Shown one piece after another: positions 1-9,640 of a DNA stretch of 64,000 nucleotides. Source of the DNA: Herbaspirillum huttiense (GTDB lineage: Bacteria; Pseudomonadota; Gammaproteobacteria; Burkholderiales; Burkholderiaceae_D); contig NZ_CP037993.1 of assembly GCF_004367745.1 (NCBI RefSeq), forward strand, positions 3,658,001 to 3,722,000, read 5' to 3'. Position numbers and translations under genes: made by a program. The notes below the pieces were generated by a model. It was given only the letters and a program-made list of their open reading frames with translations. It ran no database searches and was not told the origin of the DNA. The first letter of the stretch is position 1. Every line of letters starts with the position of its first letter.

Positions 1-1071
1 CTGCTCGATGGCGTTCTCGGTGGAATAGCGGATCAGGCCGCGCGGGCGGTCGATCTTGTCCATCACGCTGTCGCAGGCATCCACGCATGCCGCGCAGCCG
101 ATGCACATGTATTGCAGGCCCTGGCGGATGTCGATGCCAGTCGGACAGACCTGGACGCACATGGTGCAGTCGATGCAATCGCCCGCCTTGCGCCCCTCCT
201 GCAGCTTGGCTGCCTTGGCCGCCGGCATGCGCGGCTCGCCACGGGCGTTGTCATAGGTGATGACCAGGGAGTCACGGTCGAACATGGCGCTCTGGAAGCG
301 GGCATAGGGGCACATGTACTTGCAGACCTGCTCGCGCATCCAGCCGGCATTGCCATAGGTGGCGAAGGCGTAGAAGGCGATCCAGAAGCTCTCCCACGGG
401 CCCAGTGCGAACTGGCCGATTTCCGGCAACAACTCGCGCATCGGCGAGAAGTAGCCGACGAAGCTGATGCCGGTCCACAGGGCCAGGCCGCCCCAGGCCA
501 GGTGCTTGGCGGACTTGCGCCAGAGCTTGTCGAACGACCAGGGCTGGCGGTCCAGGCGCATGCGGGCACTGCGGTTGCCTTCGATGCGGCGTTCGATCCA
601 CAGGAAGATCTCGGTGTAGACCGTCTGCGGACAGGCGTAGCCGCACCAGACGCGGCCGGCGATGGCCGTGAAGAGGAACAGGCTGAAGGCGCAGATGATC
701 AGCAGCGCGGCCAGCCAGATGAAGTCTTGCGGCCACAGCACCAGGCCGAACAGATAGAACTTGCGTGAGGCCAGGTCGAACAGCACGGCCTGGCGCTCGT
801 TCCAGTTGATCCACGGCAGGCCGTAGAACACCAGCTGCGTCAGGAATACGCACAGCCAGCGCAGGCTGGCAAAGCGTCCCTGGATCTCGCGCGGGTAGAT
901 CTGTTCACGCGCGGCATACATGCGGATGACGGCGTATTCATCCTTGCTCTCCTTCGTCGGCAAATCCTGCTGCGTTCCTGCCTCGGGTGGCGGGTCCCCT
1001 TCCTTGCCCTGCCTGGGTGTCATTGCGGCCTTGTTCATGGTCTTGCCTGCTCTGCTTTCGCTCTCTGTCAT
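1..1071 (-). CDS. ccoG: Cytochrome c oxidase accessory protein CcoG (3' end cut by window edge)
   Basis: CcoG (FixG/RdxA) is a membrane iron-sulfur protein needed for cbb3 oxidase assembly, thought to reduce copper for the CuB site. I read 357 codons with no stop before the window edge. Several transmembrane segments precede a WCGYACPQT motif, and two ferredoxin-type clusters follow (CIDCTMCVQVCP, then CIGCAACVDAC). The ATG at 1071 is preceded by AAGGGG at short spacing; in-frame ATGs at 1038 and 1023 are alternatives. It lies downstream of ccoP in the same direction, separated by about 107 nt containing a strong hairpin. The motifs and neighbours make the call very secure. Confidence 0.96.
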   Translation of the reverse strand, partial: MTESESRAGKTMNKAAMTPRQGKEGDPPPEAGTQQDLPTKESKDEYAVIRMYAAREQIYPREIQGRFASLRWLCVFLTQLVFYGLPWINWNERQAVLFDLASRKFYLFGLVLWPQDFIWLAALLIICAFSLFLFTAIAGRVWCGYACPQTVYTEIFLWIERRIEGNRSARMRLDRQPWSFDKLWRKSAKHLAWGGLALWTGISFVGYFSPMRELLPEIGQFALGPWESFWIAFYAFATYGNAGWMREQVCKYMCPYARFQSAMFDRDSLVITYDNARGEPRMPAAKAAKLQEGRKAGDCIDCTMCVQVCPTGIDIRQGLQYMCIGCAACVDACDSVMDKIDRPRGLIRYSTENAIEQ

Positions 1072-1114
1072 GCGCCCCTTGGCCGGGCGCGGCCGATATG
1101 GCCATCACGAAGAA

Positions 1115-1155
1115 CGCCGGGGCCGCGCAGCTCTGTGTCTGCGTCGGCCCCGGCG
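1115..1155 (-). other. Intercistronic hairpin between ccoP and ccoG
   Basis: An almost perfect inverted repeat has a 16-bp GC-rich stem (11 bp, one bulged T, then 5 bp) and an 8-nt loop at 1131-1138. No U-tract follows in the direction of transcription. It may therefore be an attenuator or an mRNA-stabilising stem protecting the ccoNOQP message rather than a classical terminator. Pairing is seen directly; function is inferred. Confidence 0.6.
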
Positions 1156-1178
1156 CGGGTTCAACTGCTCATCGGGGC

Positions 1179-2111
1179 CTACTTGGCCTCTGCGTTGCTG
1201 GGCTTGTTGGACAAGCTCCAGACATAGGCCGCCAGCACATGTACCTTGGGTTCACCGAGGAATTCGCCAAACGCCGGCATGGTGTTGTCGCGGCCCTTGT
1301 TGATGGTCTCCTTGATGGTGTCGATGCTGCCGCCATAGAGCCAGATCTTGTCCGACAGGTTGGGCGCGCCCAGGGCTTGGTTGCCCACACCGCCAGGGCC
1401 GTGGCAAGCCATGCAGGCGGCAAACTTGGACTTGCCCAGTTCGGCCTTGATCGGATCATGGGCCGAATTGGACAGGCTCAGCACATAGTTGGCGACGTTG
1501 TCGACATCCTTGTCGGTACCCACCGCTGCAGCCATGGGCGGCATGACGCCGTGACGGCCCTTGAGGATGGTTTCCTTGATGATCTCGGGCGTGCCGCCAT
1601 GCAGCCAATCGTTGTCGGTCAAGTTGGGGAAGCCCTTGTTGCCGCGCGCATCCGAACCGTGGCACTGCGCGCAGTAGGTCAGGAACAGGCGCTCGCCGAT
1701 GGCATGGGCCTGCGGGTCGGCGGCCACCACCTTCAGGTCCTTCTTGAGGTAGCTGTCGAAGAGCGGTCCGTACTTGGCTTCGGCCTGCTTGACGTCGGCA
1801 TCATGCTCGCCGGTCGAACGCCAGCCCAAGGTACCGGGCAGGTTGCCCAGGCCCGGATAGGCGATCAGGTAGCCCACCGAGAAGATGATGGTGATGTAGA
1901 ACAGCCACATCCACCAGCGCGGCAGCGGGTTGTTCAGTTCGGTCAGGTCGTCGTCCCAGACGTGGCCGGTGGTCGAACCGGCAACCGGCTGGTCGCCCTT
2001 CTTGACCTTCCAGCTCGACTGCTGCCACAGCAGCAGCGCGCAACCGGCGATGCCCAGCACGGTCAGGACGATGATCCAGATGTTCCAGAAACCACTGGTG
2101 AAATCAGCCAT
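1179..2111 (-). CDS. ccoP: cbb3-type cytochrome c oxidase subunit III, diheme cytochrome c
   Basis: CcoP is the membrane-anchored diheme c subunit that passes electrons to CcoO and CcoN. The 310 aa begin with the short CcoP N-terminal region, carry two transmembrane segments (about residues 8-30 and 66-86), and have heme c motifs CAQCH near 147-151 and CMACH near 233-237. Methionine ligands are likely in the PPM and TMP segments after each heme. The length is normal for the family. It overlaps ccoQ by 8 nt, which suggests translational coupling in the ccoNOQP operon. Confidence 0.98.
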   Translation of the reverse strand: MADFTSGFWNIWIIVLTVLGIAGCALLLWQQSSWKVKKGDQPVAGSTTGHVWDDDLTELNNPLPRWWMWLFYITIIFSVGYLIAYPGLGNLPGTLGWRSTGEHDADVKQAEAKYGPLFDSYLKKDLKVVAADPQAHAIGERLFLTYCAQCHGSDARGNKGFPNLTDNDWLHGGTPEIIKETILKGRHGVMPPMAAAVGTDKDVDNVANYVLSLSNSAHDPIKAELGKSKFAACMACHGPGGVGNQALGAPNLSDKIWLYGGSIDTIKETINKGRDNTMPAFGEFLGEPKVHVLAAYVWSLSNKPSNAEAK

Positions 2112-2298
2112 GACGCACCTCCTTGTCGCTGCTGTCGGCAGCGGGCTGGCCGATGTCGCCGTCGGCGAAGGGGATCATCTCGGCTTGCTTGAAATCAGCG
2201 GGCTTGTGGCCGACATAGGTCCACCACAGGATGCCGGCAAAGGTGATGAAGCTGATCAGCGTGATCAGGCTGCGTGGGTCGGTCAACATTTCAATCAT
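2104..2298 (-). CDS. ccoQ: cbb3-type oxidase subunit IV (CcoQ/FixQ)
   Basis: CcoQ is a small non-catalytic subunit that stabilises the cbb3 complex. The 64-aa protein has one transmembrane helix (about residues 11-28) with the ILWWTY segment, then a charged cytoplasmic tail rich in Asp and Glu. This is the usual FixQ layout. It starts 4 nt after ccoO ends and overlaps ccoP by 8 nt, its canonical position in ccoNOQP. Confidence 0.93.
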   Translation of the reverse strand: MIEMLTDPRSLITLISFITFAGILWWTYVGHKPADFKQAEMIPFADGDIGQPAADSSDKEVRHG

Positions 2299-2302
2299 GG
2301 TC

Positions 2303-2917
2303 TTATCTCTCCGCCTTGATCAGGATGCCCAGGCCTTGCAGGTAGGCGATCAGCGCATCCTGTTCGGTCTTGCCGGCCAGTTCGGCCGGGGCATTCTTGA
2401 TGTCTTCTTCGGTGTACGGGTCGCCGATGCGCTTCAATGCCTTCATGCGCGAGACGATGTCGTAGTTGTCCAGCTTGGCCTGCTCCAGCCACGGGTAGGC
2501 CGGCATGTTGGACTCCGGTACCACGTCACGCGGGTTGTGCAGGTGGGCGCGATGCCATTCATCGCTGTAGCGGGCGCCGACGCGGGCCAGGTCCGGGCCG
2601 GTGCGCTTGGAACCCCACTGGAAGGGGTGGTCATAGACCGACTCGCCGGCGACCGAGTAGTGGCCATAACGCTCGGTCTCGGCGCGCAGCGGGCGAATCA
2701 TCTGCGAGTGGCAGTTGTAGCAGCCCTCGCGGATGTAAACGTCGCGGCCAGCCAGGCGCAGGGCCGAATAAGGCTTGAGGCCGGCGATCGGTTCGGTGGT
2801 CGATTTCTGGAAGAACAGCGGCACGATCTCGGCCAGGCCACCCACACTGACCACCAGCAGCACCAGGCCAATGAGCAGCCAGGGGTTCTTCTCAATCCAT
2901 TCATGCGAAAACTTCAT
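2303..2917 (-). CDS. ccoO: cbb3-type cytochrome c oxidase subunit II, monoheme cytochrome c
   Basis: CcoO (FixO) is the monoheme cytochrome c subunit of the high-affinity terminal oxidase. The 204-aa reading has one N-terminal transmembrane anchor (about residues 13-34) and a single heme motif CYNCH at 66-70, followed by SQMIRP, a typical FixO signature. The ATG at 2917 is preferred because GGGGGA lies just upstream; an in-frame TTG at 2929 is possible but less likely. It follows ccoN by 12 nt. Confidence 0.97.
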   Translation of the reverse strand: MKFSHEWIEKNPWLLIGLVLLVVSVGGLAEIVPLFFQKSTTEPIAGLKPYSALRLAGRDVYIREGCYNCHSQMIRPLRAETERYGHYSVAGESVYDHPFQWGSKRTGPDLARVGARYSDEWHRAHLHNPRDVVPESNMPAYPWLEQAKLDNYDIVSRMKALKRIGDPYTEEDIKNAPAELAGKTEQDALIAYLQGLGILIKAER

Positions 2918-2929
2918 ACTTTCCCCCAA

Positions 2930-4357
2930 TCAGTGCGCAGCGTTGGTCACGGCAGGAATCGGTGCGACAGCCAGTTCGGTGCCGCGCATGGTGCGCCAGG
3001 TGTTGTAGGCCATCACCAGCATGCCGGACAGGTACATCAGGCCGCCCATCAGACGAATGATGTAATACGGGTAGGTTGCCTTGACCCCTTCGACGAAGCT
3101 GTAGGTCAGGGTGCCGTCGGCATTGACCGCACGCCACATCAGGCCTTGCATGACGCCAGCAATCCACATGGCGGCGATGTAGAGCACGATACCGATGGTG
3201 GCAACCCAGAAGTGGATCTCGATCAAGTCCTTGCTCCACATCTGGGTCTTGCCGGACAGGCGCGGAATCAGGTAATACATCGCCCCCATGGTGACGAAAC
3301 CGACCCAGCCCAAGGCACCGGAGTGCACGTGGCCAATGGTCCAGTCGGTGTAGTGGGACAAGGCGTTGACGGTCTTGATGGCCATCATCGGACCTTCAAA
3401 GGTGGACATGCCGTAGAAGGACAGCGAGACCACCAGGAACTTCAGGATGGGATCGGTACGCAACTGGTGCCAGGCGCCCGACATGGTCATCATGCCGTTG
3501 ATCATGCCGCCCCAGGACGGTGCCAGCAGGATCAGCGAGAACACCATGCCCAGCGACTGGGTCCAGTCAGGCAATGCGGTGTAGTGCAGGTGGTGCGGAC
3601 CGGCCCACATGTAGGTGAAGATCAGTGCCCAGAAGTGCACGATCGACAGGCGGTAGGAATAGACCGGACGGTTGACCTGCTTGGGGATGAAGTAATACAT
3701 CATGCCCAGGAAGCCGGCGGTCAGGAAGAAGCCCACCGCGTTGTGGCCGTACCACCACTGGATCATGGCATCCTGTGCGCCGCTGTACATCGAGTACGAC
3801 TTGGTCAGCGTGGCCGGCATGGTCATGCCGTTGACGATGTGCAGGATGGCCACGGCGATGATGAAAGCACCGTAGAACCAGTTCGCCACGTAGATGTGCT
3901 TGACCTTGCGCTTGACGAGGGTGCCGAAGAACACCACGGCGTAGGCCACCCAGACGACGGCGATCAGGATGGTGATGGGCCATTCCAGCTCGGCGTATTC
4001 CTTGCCGCGGGTCAGTCCCATTGGCAGCGTGATGGCTGCACCGACGATCACCAGCTGCCAGCCCCAGAAGGTGAAGGCCGCCAGGAAGTCGGAGAACAGC
4101 CGCACCTGGCAGGTGCGCTGCACGACGTAATACGAGGTTGCCATCAGCGCACAGCCGCCGAAGGCAAAGATCACTGCGTTGGTATGCAAGGGACGTAGCC
4201 GGCCGAAGCTCAGCCAGGGAATCCCCATGTTCAATTCGGGCCATGCCAGCTGGGCGGCGATGATCACGCCGACCAGCATACCGACTACGCCCCACAGGAT
4301 GGTCGCCACGGTGAATTGGCGCACAACCGTGTAGTTGTAGCTATTTTCTTTGCTCAC
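2930..4357 (-). CDS. ccoN: cbb3-type cytochrome c oxidase subunit I (catalytic)
   Basis: CcoN is the catalytic heme-copper subunit that reduces oxygen at low tension and pumps protons. The product has about twelve transmembrane segments and conserved His-containing stretches, among them [23 protein letters not shown] and [14 protein letters not shown]. The reading frame extends upstream to 4423. I prefer the GTG at 4357 because GGGGAGAG sits just upstream and the resulting 475 aa fits the family. Its promoter region carries an FNR-type box about 66 nt before this start. It is first gene of ccoNOQP-G. Confidence 0.97.
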   Translation of the reverse strand: MSKENSYNYTVVRQFTVATILWGVVGMLVGVIIAAQLAWPELNMGIPWLSFGRLRPLHTNAVIFAFGGCALMATSYYVVQRTCQVRLFSDFLAAFTFWGWQLVIVGAAITLPMGLTRGKEYAELEWPITILIAVVWVAYAVVFFGTLVKRKVKHIYVANWFYGAFIIAVAILHIVNGMTMPATLTKSYSMYSGAQDAMIQWWYGHNAVGFFLTAGFLGMMYYFIPKQVNRPVYSYRLSIVHFWALIFTYMWAGPHHLHYTALPDWTQSLGMVFSLILLAPSWGGMINGMMTMSGAWHQLRTDPILKFLVVSLSFYGMSTFEGPMMAIKTVNALSHYTDWTIGHVHSGALGWVGFVTMGAMYYLIPRLSGKTQMWSKDLIEIHFWVATIGIVLYIAAMWIAGVMQGLMWRAVNADGTLTYSFVEGVKATYPYYIIRLMGGLMYLSGMLVMAYNTWRTMRGTELAVAPIPAVTNAAH

Positions 4358-4422
4358 GAAACTCTCCCCACTTTGTTGAGTACTGTTCAATGCGAGCTTA
4401 CGGGGCAAGCCTCCGGGGGGCA

Positions 4423-4436
4423 TTGACGTGTATCAA
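4423..4436. promoter_or_regulatory. FNR/ANR-type box upstream of ccoN
   Basis: TTGACGTGTATCAA matches the FNR/ANR consensus TTGAT-N4-ATCAA with one mismatch. It lies between ccoS and ccoN, where oxygen-controlled induction of ccoNOQP is expected in proteobacteria. The match is seen; binding is inferred. Confidence 0.82.
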
Positions 4437-4509
4437 GTGGAAAGAGAGCCAAAGAAAAATGCAGGCAATTGCGGCGTTATTTGCACGAACGGGCAGGCGC
4501 GAGAGCAGC

Positions 4510-4683
4510 TCAGGCGGGATCGTGCCGGTCCTGCTGCGGGGCAATGTCGTCGTCGTGGAGGATGCGCATGGCCGGTCCTTCGAGATCATCGAACTGACCG
4601 CCGTCGGAGGCGCGGAAGAACACCCAGATCGCCAGGAAGACCAGCAAGGTACTGAGTGGAATGAGGAGATAGAGCGCTTCCAT
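4510..4683 (-). CDS. ccoS: cbb3-type oxidase assembly protein CcoS
   Basis: CcoS is a small single-span membrane protein needed for cofactor insertion into cbb3 oxidase. The 57-aa product starts MEALYLLIPLSTLL with one transmembrane helix, then WVFFRASDGGQFDDLEGPA. The Asp-Asp-Leu-Glu-Gly-Pro stretch is a hallmark of the family. The ATG at 4683 shares one base with the TGA of ccoI, indicating translational coupling. An upstream extension of the frame to 4824 lies inside ccoI and is not the real start. Confidence 0.95.
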   Translation of the reverse strand: MEALYLLIPLSTLLVFLAIWVFFRASDGGQFDDLEGPAMRILHDDDIAPQQDRHDPA

Positions 4684-7205
4684 CAGGCCCCTCCCGCCAG
4701 CGCTGGCTGGACCGCTGGAACACTTGCCGGCACCTGCCGTGCCGCGCGCGTGGCACGGCTCAGGCGCAGCGCATTGCCGACCACCAGCAGCGAACTGGCC
4801 GACATGCCCACCGCCGACATCCACGGATCAAGCAGTCCGAAAGCCGCCGCCGGAATGGCGAGGAAATTGTAGACGCTGGCCCACACCAGGTTCTGACGCA
4901 CGATGCGCATGGTCCGGCGGGCCATCTGCGCACATTGCGCGACGGCCGACAGGCGATCGCTCATGATGACGGCATCCGCACTGACCTGGGCCAGAGCCGC
5001 ACCTTTGCCCATCGCGAAGGAGACATCGCCTGCGCGCAGCATGGCGGCGTCATTGATGCCATCGCCGACGATGGCCACCACCGCCCCGCCCTGCTGCAAT
5101 TGGCGCACCACCTCCAGCTTGCGTTGCGGCGTGCAGCCGGCGATCACTTCATCGATACCGACGGCCGCTGCCACCTCGGCGCAGACCTCGGGCTGGTCAC
5201 CGCTCAGGAGGATCACCCGCAACCCCTGCGCACGGAAAGCAGCCACCGTCTCCACGGTATCCGAACGCAGTGCATCGGCCAGGTCGAAGCGCGCCAGCCA
5301 ACCTTGGCTGTTGCCCAGATAGACCGAACCGGCCGCTGCCGCAGCGGGCTGGTTCAGTTCGGCAGGCATGGATTGTCCTGCGATCTCGGCCACGAAGTGG
5401 CGCGCGCCCAGGCGATGCGGGACGCCATCGATGACACAATGCATGCCCGCCCCCGTGACGGAGCCGAGTTCGGCGACGTCGCAAGCGGCACTGCCACGAC
5501 GCGCGGCCTCCTCCACCAGCGCCTTGGCCAGAGGATGCAGACTGCCGCGCTCCATGGCAGCGGCTACCGACAGGGCCTGCGCTTGGGGAATGCAACTCCA
5601 CAGCGCCGTCATCTGCGGCCGGCCTTGCGTGAGCGTGCCGGTCTTGTCGAAGAGGATGGTATCGGCACGCTGCAAGGTTTCCAGCACGTTGCCGCGCACG
5701 ACCAGCGTACCTTCGCGCAGCAGGCGGTCGGCGGCGGCAGCCAGGGCCGATGGCGTCGCCAGCGACAGCGCGCAGGGGCAGGACACCACCAGCACCGCAA
5801 TCGCTGTAGCCCAGGCGCGCGCCGGATCAATCAGATGCCAGGCAATGAAAGTGATCGCCGCCAGCAGCAGCAAGGCCACCACGAAACGCGAGGCCACGAT
5901 GTCGGCCCACTGCGCCAGTGCCGGCTTGCCCTGTCCGGCCTGCTCCGCCAGACGGGTGATGGACGCGAGCGTGCTATCGCGTGTGGTGCGCACCACACGC
6001 AGCAGCACCGGCTGGCTCAGGTTGACCGCGCCGCCCGGCGCTTCCTGACCGGGCTGGAAAGCTTGCGGACGGCTTTCGCCTGACAGAAGCGCCAGGTCCA
6101 GTTCAGCCACGCCTTCGAGCAGGCAGGCATCGGCGGCGATGGTGTCACCGGGGCGGGCCAGGATCACGTCACCGGCCTGCAATTGGCTGGCGGCCACCAG
6201 CGTCGTCTCACGTTGCAGCGGATACCCGCGCAGTACCAGCGCCGATGCCGGGAAAGCCTGTTGCATGCGCTCCAGCGCTGCCGCCGATTTGCGCCGCGCG
6301 GCAGTCTCAAGATAGCGGCTGGCCAGCAGCAGGAAAATGAACATGCTCACGCTGTCGAACCAGATCTCACCCTCGCCGCGCCAAGTGGCAATGGCGCTGC
6401 CGGTGAAGGCCGCGGCAATGCCGATCGCCACCGGCAGGTCCATGCCCGGCGCACGCGCCCGCAGTCCTGCCCAGGCACCGGTAAAGAACGGCAAGGCCGA
6501 ATAGAACACCGCCGGAATGGTCAGGAACAGACTGGCCCAGCGCATCAGCGCCATCATGTCGGGATCGATGCCTTCATGTGTCATGTAGACCGGGATGGCA
6601 TACATCATCACCTGCATCATCGACAGCCCCGCGATGAACAACTGGCGGAACAGGCGGCGGCCGGCGCGGCGCGCCTGCTCGCCCTGACGCAGCGGATCGA
6701 AGGGGTAGGCCGTATAACCCAGGCCATGCAGGCCGCGCAGGATGGTGGAAGTAGAACAGCGCGCAGGATCACGGCGGATATGCAGGCGCGCACTGGCCAC
6801 GTTGAGTTCGGCCATGTCGATACCGGGCAGACGGGCCAGGTATTTCTCGATCAGCCAGACGCAGGCGGCGCAGCGCAAGCCATCGATGGAAAGCACCAAT
6901 TCCTGCGCGTGGTCCCCTGTGTCAGAAACTTCACCTTCGGCCGTCTGCCCAGGCAGATCCACCAAGGCCAGCTCGGGTGGCAGCAACTGTTCTGGATCGA
7001 TGCGGGCAGAGGGAACGGTCCGCCGCAGGTAGAAATCTTCACATCCGCTTTCGACGATGAGCCGGGCCACGCTCTGGCAGCCCACACAGCACAGGGTCCG
7101 GTTGAGCCCACCGATGTCCAGCGTCCAGGACTCCCCCGCCGGCACAGGCTGGCCGCAATGGAAACACAGGTTCGCCGCATCACTCCCGTCGTCGTGCATG
7201 CTCAT
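4683..7205 (-). CDS. ccoI: Copper-translocating P1B-type ATPase for cbb3 oxidase assembly (CcoI/FixI)
   Basis: CcoI exports copper across the inner membrane for CcoN metallation. The 840-aa reading has an N-terminal Cys-rich metal-binding domain (CFHCGQ near 14-19, CCVGC near 39-43), an HMA domain with CAAC at 112-115, an LSGES actuator motif near 374-378, the ion-path CPC at 476-478, the phosphorylation motif DKTGT at 520-524 and GDGIND near 714-719. The ATG at 7205 gives an ATGA overlap with the upstream gene; the frame runs further upstream to 7589 inside that gene without coding logic. ccoS follows with a one-base overlap. Confidence 0.97.
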   Translation of the reverse strand: MSMHDDGSDAANLCFHCGQPVPAGESWTLDIGGLNRTLCCVGCQSVARLIVESGCEDFYLRRTVPSARIDPEQLLPPELALVDLPGQTAEGEVSDTGDHAQELVLSIDGLRCAACVWLIEKYLARLPGIDMAELNVASARLHIRRDPARCSTSTILRGLHGLGYTAYPFDPLRQGEQARRAGRRLFRQLFIAGLSMMQVMMYAIPVYMTHEGIDPDMMALMRWASLFLTIPAVFYSALPFFTGAWAGLRARAPGMDLPVAIGIAAAFTGSAIATWRGEGEIWFDSVSMFIFLLLASRYLETAARRKSAAALERMQQAFPASALVLRGYPLQRETTLVAASQLQAGDVILARPGDTIAADACLLEGVAELDLALLSGESRPQAFQPGQEAPGGAVNLSQPVLLRVVRTTRDSTLASITRLAEQAGQGKPALAQWADIVASRFVVALLLLAAITFIAWHLIDPARAWATAIAVLVVSCPCALSLATPSALAAAADRLLREGTLVVRGNVLETLQRADTILFDKTGTLTQGRPQMTALWSCIPQAQALSVAAAMERGSLHPLAKALVEEAARRGSAACDVAELGSVTGAGMHCVIDGVPHRLGARHFVAEIAGQSMPAELNQPAAAAAGSVYLGNSQGWLARFDLADALRSDTVETVAAFRAQGLRVILLSGDQPEVCAEVAAAVGIDEVIAGCTPQRKLEVVRQLQQGGAVVAIVGDGINDAAMLRAGDVSFAMGKGAALAQVSADAVIMSDRLSAVAQCAQMARRTMRIVRQNLVWASVYNFLAIPAAAFGLLDPWMSAVGMSASSLLVVGNALRLSRATRAARQVPASVPAVQPALAGGA

Positions 7206-8050
7206 CCTCCGTGCACCGGGCTGACGCAGAACACGTCGATCCAGCCGCGCGCAATGCCCAGGCCGCCAATCTCGGCGGCACGCAGCAAACCCAACAACCC
7301 GAAGGCCAAGACGATCACGCCGGCGCTGCGCCGCACCCAAGGGCGCGCAGCCAACTGGCGCAAGCGTGCACCGGACATGCCGGCCACCAGCAGCACCGGC
7401 AAGGTGCCCGCCCCGAAGGCCAGCATGGTCAGCGCGCCTTGCACGGCGCTGCCGGCCATGAGGGCGGTGAGCAAGGCACTGTAGACCATCCCGCACGGCA
7501 GCCAGCCCCACAGGCTGCCCAGCAGCAGCGCCTTGGCAGGCGTATCCACTGGCACCAGCCGCGCTGCATGGGGACGCAGTCGGGACCAAAGACCGCTACC
7601 CCATTGCTCCATGCGGGACAGGGCGCTCCACCACTGGGTGAGGTACAGCCCCAGCAAGATCAGGACAAGATTGGTGATGATGTAGGCCACCGTCTGCGCC
7701 GGTGCCAGCCAGCCCAGCACATCGGCACCGCGCAACAGTCCGGCGGCGATGCCACCGGCCAGCGCGCCGGCCAGCGCGTAGCTGGACAGGCGACCGAGGT
7801 TGTAGCCCAGCACGCGCACCAGATCCTGACCGAAGGCCTGGGCCTGGGCCTGGGCGGAGCCGGCGACATGAAGGGGAATGATGCGATGCACCGCACGCCC
7901 CGGCGCTGCGGCCATGGCCAGCGCCTGTGCGGCCGGGGCGGGCGCGCGCGGCGGCGCGGCTGAACTGAGCGCACCGATGATGCCGCCGCACATGCCGATG
8001 CAGTGGACGCTGCCCATCAGGCCTACCAGGAAGATCGGCAGCAGGTTCAT
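7202..8050 (-). CDS. Sulfite exporter TauE/SafE-family membrane protein linked to cbb3 assembly genes
   Basis: This 282-aa polytopic membrane protein belongs to the TauE/SafE (COG2836-like) family often found next to ccoIS in beta- and gammaproteobacteria. It begins with a hydrophobic segment containing GSVHCIGMCGGIIG, the conserved Cys-Gly motif of the family, and has about six transmembrane segments; LPCGMVYSAL in the second half is a further Pro-Cys motif. Its stop overlaps the ccoI start (ATGA). A role in copper or thiol supply to oxidase assembly is inferred from context. The exact substrate cannot be read from sequence. Confidence 0.85.
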   Translation of the reverse strand: MNLLPIFLVGLMGSVHCIGMCGGIIGALSSAAPPRAPAPAAQALAMAAAPGRAVHRIIPLHVAGSAQAQAQAFGQDLVRVLGYNLGRLSSYALAGALAGGIAAGLLRGADVLGWLAPAQTVAYIITNLVLILLGLYLTQWWSALSRMEQWGSGLWSRLRPHAARLVPVDTPAKALLLGSLWGWLPCGMVYSALLTALMAGSAVQGALTMLAFGAGTLPVLLVAGMSGARLRQLAARPWVRRSAGVIVLAFGLLGLLRAAEIGGLGIARGWIDVFCVSPVHGG

Positions 8051-8063
8051 CGACGCGCCCCGC

Positions 8064-9515
8064 TCACACGGTCTGCGAATAACGCTGCGGTGTGTCCTTG
8101 TTCTGGCTTGCGGCTTTTTCGCGGTCCTGGGTCAGGTAGCGATCGAACACCATGCAGATGTTGCGAATCAGCAGACGGCCCTTGGGCTCGACCGTGATCC
8201 ATTCGGGTTCGATATTGATGAGGCCGTCCTCTTCCAGTTGCTTCAGCTTTTCCATCTCCGGCGCGAAGTATTCGCGGAAGACGATGGGATAGGCGATCTC
8301 CAGCGAATTGATCGACAGCTCGAAATTGCACATCAGCCGCTGGATGATCAGACGGCGCAGCACGTCGTCCATGCCCAGCTGGATGCCGCGGGCGATGGGC
8401 AGCGTGGAATTTTCCAGACGGGCGTAATAGCCGTCCAGGGTCTTTTCATTCTGGCTGTAGCTGCCGCCCACGGCGCTGATGGCCGAGACGCCGCACGCGA
8501 CCAGGTCGGTCTCCGAATGGGTGGAGTAGCCCTGGAAATTTCGATGCAGGCGGCCCTGCTGCTGGGCGATGGCGAGATCGTCAGTGGGCTTGGCGAAGTG
8601 ATCCATACCGATGTAGACGTAACCGGCGCCGGTCAGCTGGCGGATGCACAGCGAGAGCATGTCCAGCTTGCTGTCGGCGCTGGGCAGGTCTTCTTCCTTG
8701 ATCTGGCGCTGGGTCTTGAACAGCGCCGGCATATGCGCATAGTTGTAGACGGCGATGCGGTCCGGGCTGGCGGCGATGACCTTGGCCAGCGTGCGCGACA
8801 TCGACATCACGTTTTGCTTGGGCAGCCCGTAGATCAGGTCAATGCTGACCGAACGGAAGCCGGCTTCACGCGCGGCAGCGATGATCTGCAGGGTCTGTTC
8901 TTCGGATTGCACGCGATTGACCGCCAGCTGGACTTCCGGATCGAAATCCTGCACGCCCAGGCTGATGCGGTTGAAGCCCTGCTCGCGCAGCTTGTGGACA
9001 CGCGCCACCGACACCGTGCGCGGATCGATCTCGATCGAATACTCACCGACGTGATCCGGAGCCAGCGTGAAGCTGTGGCGGATATGGTTCATCAGGTCCG
9101 ACATCTGCTCGTCCGAGAGATAAGTCGGCGTACCGCCACCGAAGTGCAGCTGCTCGACCTGGTTCATGCCGGAGAAAAGCGAGCCCTGCATGCTGATCTC
9201 GCGCTTGAGGTAGCTCAGGTAGAGCGCGGCCTTGGCGCGGTTCTTGGTGACGATCTTGTTGCAGGCGCAGTAATAGCAGATGGTGTCGCAGAACGGGATG
9301 TGCAGGTACAGCGACAGCGCCCGCCAGGCGCTCATGTTGCGGCGGTCGGAGACCGCATGCAGGTAGTCGGTGACGGCGAAGTCACTCGAAAAGCGATCTG
9401 CCGTGGGATAGGACGTGTAACGCGGACCACGCTGGTCCATTTTGCGCAGGACGGCCTTGTTCATGCCGGCGAGACTGGCGGATGGATGCAGGATGGACGG
9501 ATGGGCGACTTGCAT
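8064..9515 (-). CDS. hemN: Oxygen-independent coproporphyrinogen III dehydrogenase (radical SAM)
   Basis: HemN converts coproporphyrinogen III to protoporphyrinogen IX anaerobically, supplying heme under the low oxygen that induces cbb3 oxidase. The 483-aa product carries the family N-terminal RGPRYTSYPTADRF and the radical-SAM cluster motif CDTICYYCAC (about 76-85), followed by LHFGGGTPTYL. I chose ATG 9515 because AGGAG lies 7 nt upstream. The frame continues upstream to 9641, but that would run into the FNR box region. The TauE/SafE-like gene starts 13 nt downstream. Confidence 0.97.
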   Translation of the reverse strand: MQVAHPSILHPSASLAGMNKAVLRKMDQRGPRYTSYPTADRFSSDFAVTDYLHAVSDRRNMSAWRALSLYLHIPFCDTICYYCACNKIVTKNRAKAALYLSYLKREISMQGSLFSGMNQVEQLHFGGGTPTYLSDEQMSDLMNHIRHSFTLAPDHVGEYSIEIDPRTVSVARVHKLREQGFNRISLGVQDFDPEVQLAVNRVQSEEQTLQIIAAAREAGFRSVSIDLIYGLPKQNVMSMSRTLAKVIAASPDRIAVYNYAHMPALFKTQRQIKEEDLPSADSKLDMLSLCIRQLTGAGYVYIGMDHFAKPTDDLAIAQQQGRLHRNFQGYSTHSETDLVACGVSAISAVGGSYSQNEKTLDGYYARLENSTLPIARGIQLGMDDVLRRLIIQRLMCNFELSINSLEIAYPIVFREYFAPEMEKLKQLEEDGLINIEPEWITVEPKGRLLIRNICMVFDRYLTQDREKAASQNKDTPQRYSQTV

Positions 9516-9640
9516 GCGATGCTCCTGGCCGGCTGCCACGCCGGACTGACGCGGCGCGCACATGCGCTGGGCCGCGAGCCCACCGGGCGAGCTGGTATTG
9601 ACTGGAGCTTGCAGAATAGACAGATCACTGCAGGACCGCA

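Noticed and set aside
2231..4198. 655-codon plus-strand open frame opposite ccoN/ccoO
   Set aside because: It is a high-GC antisense shadow of the oxidase genes: low-complexity His/Gly/Gln-rich translation, no family motifs, and clear homology on the other strand.
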